Assembly: GCA_902787415.1 (NCBI GenBank)
Contig: CADAGG010000032.1
Span: forward strand, 1-16,286
DNA length: 16,286 nt
Reading direction: 5' to 3'
From: a methanogenic archaeon
Lineage (GTDB): Archaea; Thermoplasmatota; Thermoplasmata; Methanomassiliicoccales; Methanomethylophilaceae
Under the pieces are notes generated by a model. That model was not told the origin of the DNA. It did not search any database and saw nothing but the letters and a program-made list of their open reading frames with translations. The translations under genes were made by a program, and so were the position numbers. Position 1 is the stretch's first letter; every line of letters starts with the position of its first letter. Of the stretch, positions 11,196-16,286 are shown in pieces.

Positions 11196-12596
11196 TCAGA
11201 GTCCGTAGTTCTTGAGGTTGTAGTTGGGAACTACGCCTGCGAACTCCTTGTCGCAGTACTCAAGGAACTTGTCGGTCTCGGTAGGCAGTGCCTCGATCTT
11301 CTTCTGGCAGTCGTCGAGGGTCTCCTTCTGCTTGACGGTCAGCTGGAGCTCCTTCTTCTCGTAACCGCGGTTGACGATTTCGATTGCCTTCAGAGCGGCT
11401 GCCCTGGTCCTGAGGTAGTAGTCGTTTCCTTCTGCCACCATGGCCTGTCCGATCTCGTATGCGTTGTTGTATGCGAGGATGTAGGACTCGGGGGACCTGG
11501 TCATGTCGGTGATGCAGTACAGGTCACGGAGGGTCTTCGCGTTACCGGTCTGGATCGCGGTGTTCATGAGGGCGGTCTCGTATCCGAGCGGTCCGAGCCA
11601 GCACTGGACGGAGGTTCCTCCGAACTCGGGGTGGTACTCGACGGACTCGTTGGACCAGCAGTCGCAGATCTGGGCGGTGAGGTTACCCATCAGGTCGCAG
11701 TGCGCGCACTGGCAGTTCTTTCCTTCCTGGGTGGTGGGCTTTCCTGCGATGGATTTGCAGATGATTCCCTCGTAACCGCAGTCCTTGTCGGGTCCCTGTG
11801 CTCCGCACTCCCAGGCGACGATGGTCCTTCCTGCGGCGATTGCACGGGTGATGGCGGAGAAGGTCTTCTGGACATCGAGATCCATGAGACCTCCGGCCAT
11901 GAACATGGCGACGTTGGCTCCGGAACAGTTGGTGTCTCCTCCGGGAACGGTCCTGTTCCTCTTGGCGACGTCGACCATCTCGCTCCATACGTACTCCATG
12001 TCGATGGATCCGAGGTATCCTACTCCGTAGAGGAAGGCGACGATGTCTCCCTGGGTGACGGCGTAGTCGGCGAACTCTTTTCCTCCGACGGACTCGACGG
12101 AGAGGTTGTCTGCGCCGTTCTCGCAGGCGATATCGCAGCACTGGAAGAACTTCTCGGGGTAGCTGTGGACGGTATCCATGCCGGGCCTGAGTCCCATATC
12201 GTGCTCACGCTGGTCGGGGATGGTCTGCCTTACACCGCAGGCGATTCCGTACTCCTCGTGGAATTTCTCGCAGACGGCCTTCTGACCCGCGACGACGGGT
12301 GCGGAGAGCTTCTCCTGGTTCATCTGGGAAACCCACTCGGTCTCGAGGTGGACCGCGGGGAATCCGGCGGTTACGCACCTGTTGAGGACATCGGTGGAGA
12401 TGTAGTCGACGTACTCCCTCCTGAGCTTCTCAGGTTCTTTCTCAGTTCCGGGCCTGGGTGCGTAGTTGATCTCAGGGATAACCTGTCCCGCACCGATCTT
12501 GAGTCCGAATCCCTCGGACACGGGGTGGATGGCGGTTCCCATGACCATGTCATCCGCACATTTGTATGCCATTCCAGTGTATTTGATAGAAGTCAT
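11196..12596 (-). CDS. mtaB: MtaB, methanol:corrinoid methyltransferase subunit
   Basis: 466 residues, a TIM-barrel zinc enzyme that splits methanol and passes the methyl group to the Co(I) corrinoid on MtaC, the entry step of methanol-driven methanogenesis. The zinc ligands known from Methanosarcina barkeri MtaB (Glu164, Cys220, Cys269) fall at Glu168 (LSVESVGG), Cys224 (DTNCSG) and Cys273 (DKDCGYEG), a constant shift of four. The start is the ATG at 12596, with ggaggtg seven bases before it; upstream Met codons in the frame lie inside mtaC. The gene follows mtaC after 2 nt, the usual mtaC-mtaB order. The partner MtaA that carries the methyl to CoM is not in the window. The protein is also rich in extra Cys (CQCAHC near 295-300). 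Confidence 0.96.
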   Translation of the reverse strand: MTSIKYTGMAYKCADDMVMGTAIHPVSEGFGLKIGAGQVIPEINYAPRPGTEKEPEKLRREYVDYISTDVLNRCVTAGFPAVHLETEWVSQMNQEKLSAPVVAGQKAVCEKFHEEYGIACGVRQTIPDQREHDMGLRPGMDTVHSYPEKFFQCCDIACENGADNLSVESVGGKEFADYAVTQGDIVAFLYGVGYLGSIDMEYVWSEMVDVAKRNRTVPGGDTNCSGANVAMFMAGGLMDLDVQKTFSAITRAIAAGRTIVAWECGAQGPDKDCGYEGIICKSIAGKPTTQEGKNCQCAHCDLMGNLTAQICDCWSNESVEYHPEFGGTSVQCWLGPLGYETALMNTAIQTGNAKTLRDLYCITDMTRSPESYILAYNNAYEIGQAMVAEGNDYYLRTRAAALKAIEIVNRGYEKKELQLTVKQKETLDDCQKKIEALPTETDKFLEYCDKEFAGVVPNYNLKNYGL

Positions 12597-12598
12597 GT

Positions 12599-13381
12599 TC
12601 AAGCACCTCCCACGATGTTGTCCCATTCCTCATTGATCTTCTTCCAGTCGTAACCGTCGATGATCTTCTGGGCGATGAGGGCGGTCTGGTTTGCCTTGGC
12701 GGAGTAGATTCCGAGGTCGTACGAGGTTGCGTACTCCCTGTTGACTGCTCCTCCACAACCCATGAGGGGTATGTTGAGGTTCTTCTCTTTGAGGAGGGCT
12801 GCCTCTGCGGGGAATGCGGACATGGTGGTAGTCATGAGCGCGGTTCCGGAGAAGAAGAGGGGCTTGACCTTCTCGACTTCAGCAATTACGGTGGCGACGG
12901 GGACATCACGGCCCATGTCGATGACGTTGTAGCCTGCTGCCTTCATCATGGCGGCGGCGATGTTCTTTCCGATGTCGTGAGGATCTCCCTCGGCGGCGTG
13001 CATGATGACGGTGGCCTTGGTCTCGCGGGCACCGCCCATCTCTTTCTCCGCCATCTTGATTCCGATCTCCATGACCTTGGCTGCAACCATCATGTCAGGA
13101 AGATAGTAAACGTGGTCGTTGTACAGAGTTCCGACGGCCTCGATTCCGGGAACGAGTCCTTCGTTGATGACCGTGTCGGGCTTGTTCTTTGCCATAGCGG
13201 CCTGCATGGCGGGCATGATGTCCTTCAGCTTCTTGTAAAGAACAGCTTCGGCGACCGCTTTCATGAGCGGATCCTTGGGCATCATCTTTGCTGCTACCTG
13301 TTCGGGGGTCTCTACAACCTGCTTTTTCACGTCGTAACGTGTCAGGATTTTAGAGAAATCCACTTTGCTGTAGTCAATCAT
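12599..13381 (-). CDS. mtaC: MtaC, methanol-specific corrinoid protein
   Basis: 260 residues, matching Methanosarcina MtaC. It carries the corrinoid that takes the methyl group from MtaB and gives it to MtaA. Domains: an N-terminal helical cap (about 1-115, with MKAVAEAVLYKKL and NEGLVPGIEAVGTLY) and a Rossmann-like cobalamin-binding domain with EGDPHDIGKN (131-140), where His135 is the lower cobalt ligand, GYNVIDMGRDVP (140-151) and LMGCGGAVN (206-214). Start: the ATG at 13381 with ggagg seven bases upstream. Operon with mtaB. The 5' leader holds an acggg-GAAA-cccgt hairpin. The neighbouring divergent RamA-like gene fits the need to reduce inactive Co(II). Confidence 0.96.
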   Translation of the reverse strand: MIDYSKVDFSKILTRYDVKKQVVETPEQVAAKMMPKDPLMKAVAEAVLYKKLKDIMPAMQAAMAKNKPDTVINEGLVPGIEAVGTLYNDHVYYLPDMMVAAKVMEIGIKMAEKEMGGARETKATVIMHAAEGDPHDIGKNIAAAMMKAAGYNVIDMGRDVPVATVIAEVEKVKPLFFSGTALMTTTMSAFPAEAALLKEKNLNIPLMGCGGAVNREYATSYDLGIYSAKANQTALIAQKIIDGYDWKKINEEWDNIVGGA

Positions 13382-13750
13382 TGTATTTCCTCCACGGGTT
13401 TCCCCGTTGGGAAAAGATGGAGTTGGATACTATTTAAGTGAATATGCAAACATATTTTTTGTTGACAATGTCCATATAATTACTACAATCACTATACATC
13501 CATCCATCAAAATTGTGTAAGAATGAACAGTTAATCAGTATGCCTATACATCCAACTAATACGTCCATCCCATAAATCCGGAAAACATATTTTATTAAGA
13601 TTTCTGCGAAGATGTAATAGCCAGCGGAACGGACGAATAATGCATGAAACGTCTCAAACTGAATGTATTTAATCGATAAAACAAATGTTAACCCGTTCGT
13701 GGCAAATATTTATTCGCCGCGATACCTACGAAATCCAACGGAGGACTCTC
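13382..13750 (+). promoter_or_regulatory. Divergent control region between mtaCB and the activator gene
   Basis: An AT-rich gap without a gene. Toward mtaC (minus) it holds the Shine-Dalgarno ggagg, a leader hairpin acggg-gaaa-cccgt (13394-13407), a TATA box ttaaata (13431-13437) and directly upstream the palindrome aatatg-caaa-catatt (13441-13456). Toward the activator it holds aaatatttatt (13704-13714) as TATA box and ggagg (13740-13744) as ribosome site. In between are two direct repeats: ctatacatcca at 13492-13502 and 13544-13554, 52 bp apart, and aaacatatttt at 13448-13458 and 13583-13593. Confidence 0.5.
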
Positions 13751-15293
13751 ATGACTGCCTACGGAATCGCCCTCGACATCGGAACCAGCGGAACACGCGC
13801 ACACGCCGTCGATCTCAGCAACGGAAAGATCCTTTCGACCACCGTCACCGACTGCCACCCCCTGCCGGGTGCCAACGTGATGGATCACCTCACATTCTGC
13901 ATCAACGTGGGGAACGACATAGCCCACCGCATCCTCATGGATACGGTGAACAAGGTCATCAGGAACCTGGGGATCGACTTGAAGAAGGTCGAGAGGGTGA
14001 GCATCTGCGGCAACCCCATACAGCTCTCCCTCTTCCAGGGCATCCCGGTCGACGACCTCGCCTTCGCGGGGGACAACGCCAAGAGGGAGAAGGGCATCGT
14101 GGAACAGGCAAGGAACGCCGGCGTGTTCTCGGCGGTCGACGTGGGCATGGAGGTCCCCGACGGAACCGAACTGCTGGTCCCTCCGGCCATCAGGCACGAG
14201 ATCGGGGCCGATGCCCTGGCGATGATGTATAAATCAGGTTTCTTAGAAGATAAGAGGAACTGCATGGTTACCGACTACGGAACCAATGCCGAGATGGCCC
14301 TCAAGGTGGGCGACGACATCTACACGGGATCCGCCGCGGCGGGACCCGCCATGGAGGGACAGTCCATCAGATGCGGAATGCTGGCGGCTCCCGGCGCCAT
14401 CTCCGACCTCGAGTACGACTTCGGATGGGTCTGCAAGGTCCTCGACGAGAACATCACCCCGCAGAACGGGGACAAGATCGATTTCAAGCTCAACATGACC
14501 ACCGACACCGGCCCCATGCACGGCAAGGCACAGGGGATCACCGGAACCGGAGTGGTCGCGGCGGTCGCCGTCGCACAGTACGACCACCTCTGGAAGAAGG
14601 GCAAGCTCACCACCGACACCAGCCTCCTCAGCCTGCAGGACGGCATCAGCATCGACAGCCACGACATCGCCGAGGCGGCCAAGGCCATCGGCGCCATGCG
14701 CGCGGGACACTTCTGCCTCCTCGAGCATGCGGGCATCAAGTTCAGCGAGATGAACGTCATGTACATGTGCGGCGCATCGGGAACCTACGTGGACGCCATG
14801 AAGGCCCGCGATGTCGGACTCATCCCGCCGTCCTCCACCGAGATCTACCAGTACGGTAACACCTCGCTCGCCATGGCTACCGACATCCTGAAGGACCCGG
14901 AGCTGCTCGACAGGCTGCAGGACATCGCCAACGGCATCCGCGCCAACCACATCATGTTCGCCAAGGACCCCGTCTTCTCGCAGATCTACCTGCAGGAGCT
15001 CGGATACTGGGACGAGGGCATGTCGCTCGAGGAGTACAACGCCAACAACGCCGCCGAAGGCATAGAGGGGACTCACCATCATCCACGACATCGGTACCGA
15101 ACTGGTCGGCAAGATGGAGGGCTGCACCGGTTGCGGCAAGTGCGTGAAGGAATGCCCCGAGCACACCCTGTCGATCTCCGAGGACAAGACCATCACGGTG
15201 AAGACCAAGAACTGCCTCGGTACCGCCTGCTACAGGTGCCAGATGTCATGTCCCAGCAAGGTCTACAAGTACGCCGACCTCAAGCTCGTGTGA
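13751..15293 (+). CDS. RamA-like corrinoid reductive activator, frameshifted near the 3' end
   Basis: An ATP-dependent redox protein that would reduce Co(II) corrinoid to the active Co(I) state. The N-terminal and central parts form an ASKHA-type (actin-like) ATPase: [18 protein letters not shown] (3-20), [13 protein letters not shown] and [12 protein letters not shown]. The C-terminal ferredoxin domain, [16 protein letters not shown] then [17 protein letters not shown], has CX2CX2CX3CP and CX4CX2CX3CP for two [4Fe-4S] clusters. That domain is in another frame (stop 15291-15293): one extra G in the gagggg run at 15065-15070 breaks the gene, and the first frame runs on to 15331. Removing one base gives about 513 residues, close to the roughly 540 of RamA. 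SD ggagg precedes the ATG. RamA itself serves methylamine systems; next to mtaCB a methanol-specific homologue (RamM/MAP type) is likely. Sequencing error, mutation or +1 frameshifting are all possible. Confidence 0.85.
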
Positions 15294-15333
15294 ACCCGTC
15301 AAGGATATCTACAATCGGAACGATACCCTGACG

Positions 15334-16286
15334 ATGGACCGCTTCGGAATCGACCAGCACCGCACCATGTACCTCAGGGATGCCGAGCAGCAGTTCGGCA
15401 GGTCCTACCTCGAGGTCTTCCCTTTCACGGAGGGCAGGGGAGCGGTCAGGGACCGTCTCGGAGCGTACCATATTGACCTCGACGGGAAGCCCGTCTACCG
15501 CGAGCGCTACCGCCGCGCCTACCCGTTCTCAGATGGGAAGGCTGCGGTGGAAGGCGACATCGGGATGTTCCATATCGACCAGAAAGGCAGTCCGCTGTAC
15601 TCCCGCACCTACGGATGGGTGTCCGATTATCACGAGGGGCTGTGCGCGGCCAGGTTCCGCAACGGCACCTATGTCTACATCGACGGGGAGGGCAATCCCT
15701 CCGGGAAGACTTTCAGATACTGTTCGGATTTCAGGAACGGCACCGCAACAACCCTCGACGAAGGCGGATTCCACCACATCGGGAAGGACCTCGAACCGCT
15801 CTATGCAGAGCGCTTCCTGTTCTGTCTCGCCTTCGACGGCGACAGCGCTCCGGTCATGGATGGGGCGGGATGGCATCTCATCGACAGAACGGGCAGGAGG
15901 CTCACCGGGGACTTCGACCGTATCGACGGAGGCCGCAACGGGCTGACAATGGGCCTGAAAGGGAACACCTACGGTTATTTCGACAGGGAATGGAAGTGGC
16001 ATCCCCTGTTCGATTTCCCTTCGGAAGCGAACCATGACGAGATCCCCCAATGGACGGAGGACATCCACACCCATGATTGGGATTCCTGCGTAGTGTTCAT
16101 GAGGCATTCCGAGCGCAGATCGCACTTCCTGTCCAACAACAGGGGTATCGGCGGCACCGGCCTCACCGCCCACGGCGACGAGCTTGCCAGAAAGGTGGGT
16201 TCCGAGATCGCAGATCTCAAGTGGAAATCGGTACATGCCCGCACCAGCTCCTCCCGCAGATGCGTAACGACGGCGAACTGCATGAT
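15334..16286 (+). CDS. WG-like repeat protein joined to a histidine phosphatase domain, 3' end missing
   Basis: Open from the ATG at 15334 to the window edge, 317 codons. Residues 1 to about 235 are built of repeats of about 30-45 residues with the WG/KWG-repeat style: aromatic FPFTEGRGAVRD, AYPFSDGKAAVEG, SDYHEGLCAARF and similar, each followed by a Y/F-H-I-D-x-x-G turn (YHIDLDGKP, FHIDQKGSP, YVYIDGEGN, WHLIDRTGR). The later part is a histidine-phosphatase domain: VVFMRHSERRSHF with the RH phosphate loop, GLTAHGDELARKVG, then VHARTSSSRRCVTTANCM. A second catalytic His would lie beyond the window. No signal peptide is seen. The ATG has no clear Shine-Dalgarno and lies 40 nt after the activator gene, so both may share a transcript. 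The fused domain order is uncommon; substrate unknown. Confidence 0.82.
   Translation, partial: MDRFGIDQHRTMYLRDAEQQFGRSYLEVFPFTEGRGAVRDRLGAYHIDLDGKPVYRERYRRAYPFSDGKAAVEGDIGMFHIDQKGSPLYSRTYGWVSDYHEGLCAARFRNGTYVYIDGEGNPSGKTFRYCSDFRNGTATTLDEGGFHHIGKDLEPLYAERFLFCLAFDGDSAPVMDGAGWHLIDRTGRRLTGDFDRIDGGRNGLTMGLKGNTYGYFDREWKWHPLFDFPSEANHDEIPQWTEDIHTHDWDSCVVFMRHSERRSHFLSNNRGIGGTGLTAHGDELARKVGSEIADLKWKSVHARTSSSRRCVTTANCM

Noticed and set aside
11160..12653. Plus-strand ORF of 497 aa opposite mtaB
   Set aside because: Shadow of mtaB: low-complexity Val/Gly/Asp-rich translation, while the minus strand has the zinc ligands and family length.
15114..15293. Ferredoxin domain as a separate 59-aa gene starting at ATG 15114
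   Set aside because: No Shine-Dalgarno or promoter, and the residues just before the ATG ([10 protein letters not shown]) read as the natural linker of the activator, so a frameshift is the better explanation.
1..16286. Insertion sequence, integrase, prophage or CRISPR array
   Set aside because: No transposase, integrase, terminal inverted repeats with target duplications, or repeat-spacer array was seen; the region looks like stable chromosome.

Overview
The window looks like part of the chromosome of a methylotrophic methanogenic archaeon, most probably a Methanomassiliicoccales member (Methanomethylophilaceae-like). The evidence is a methanol:corrinoid methyltransferase pair (mtaC-mtaB), a RamA-type corrinoid reductive activator, an archaeal 2-amino-3,7-dideoxy-D-threo-hept-6-ulosonate synthase, a two-gene SufCB cluster, archaeal TATA boxes about 25 bp before inferred starts, and U-tract terminators. 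Every intact gene seen to its end stops in TGA, except one in TAA. None uses TAG, which fits a pyrrolysine-decoding lineage. The genus is inference.

Layout. 1-282: end of a DUF1508 protein. 283-584: no gene; a possible small RNA and the terminator of the next gene. 585-1382 (-): shikimate-precursor synthase. 1461-1537 (-): tRNA-Ala(CGC). 1582-1857 (-): small repeat protein. 1946-2383 (+): nucleoside 2-deoxyribosyltransferase. 2406-5430 (+): operon sufC-sufB-gpmA-GNAT behind a TTAGG-type palindromic operator. 5424-5768 (-): small gene with an in-frame TAG at codon 17 and its own promoter. 5966-6705 (+): GC-rich, highly structured, apparently noncoding RNA of about 740 nt with its own TATA box and U-tract end, unlike any family I know. 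6717-6926: cluster of TACG...CGTA palindromes, a promoter and a two-hairpin leader. 6927-8827 (+): AGCS amino-acid/cation symporter and a four-helix membrane protein made of two repeats. 8888-9301 (-): small exported or anchored protein. 9656-11085 (+): G3E/COG0523 GTPase overlapping a His/Cys-rich metal-binding protein. 11196-13381 (-): mtaC-mtaB. 13751-15293 (+): ramA-like activator whose C-terminal ferredoxin domain is out of frame by one base. 15334 to the end (+): WG-like repeat protein joined to a histidine phosphatase domain.

How the genes work together. MtaB (zinc) and MtaC (cobalt corrinoid) move the methyl group of methanol toward methanogenesis, and the divergent RamA-like protein would reductively reactivate the corrinoid. 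The G3E GTPase plus His/Cys-rich protein next door may supply or buffer a metal, perhaps zinc or cobalt for this pathway; that link is inference. The SufCB scaffold would supply Fe-S clusters, including those of the activator. The most novel-looking items are the large RNA, the TAG-interrupted gene, and the GTPase/His-Cys metal-handling pair.
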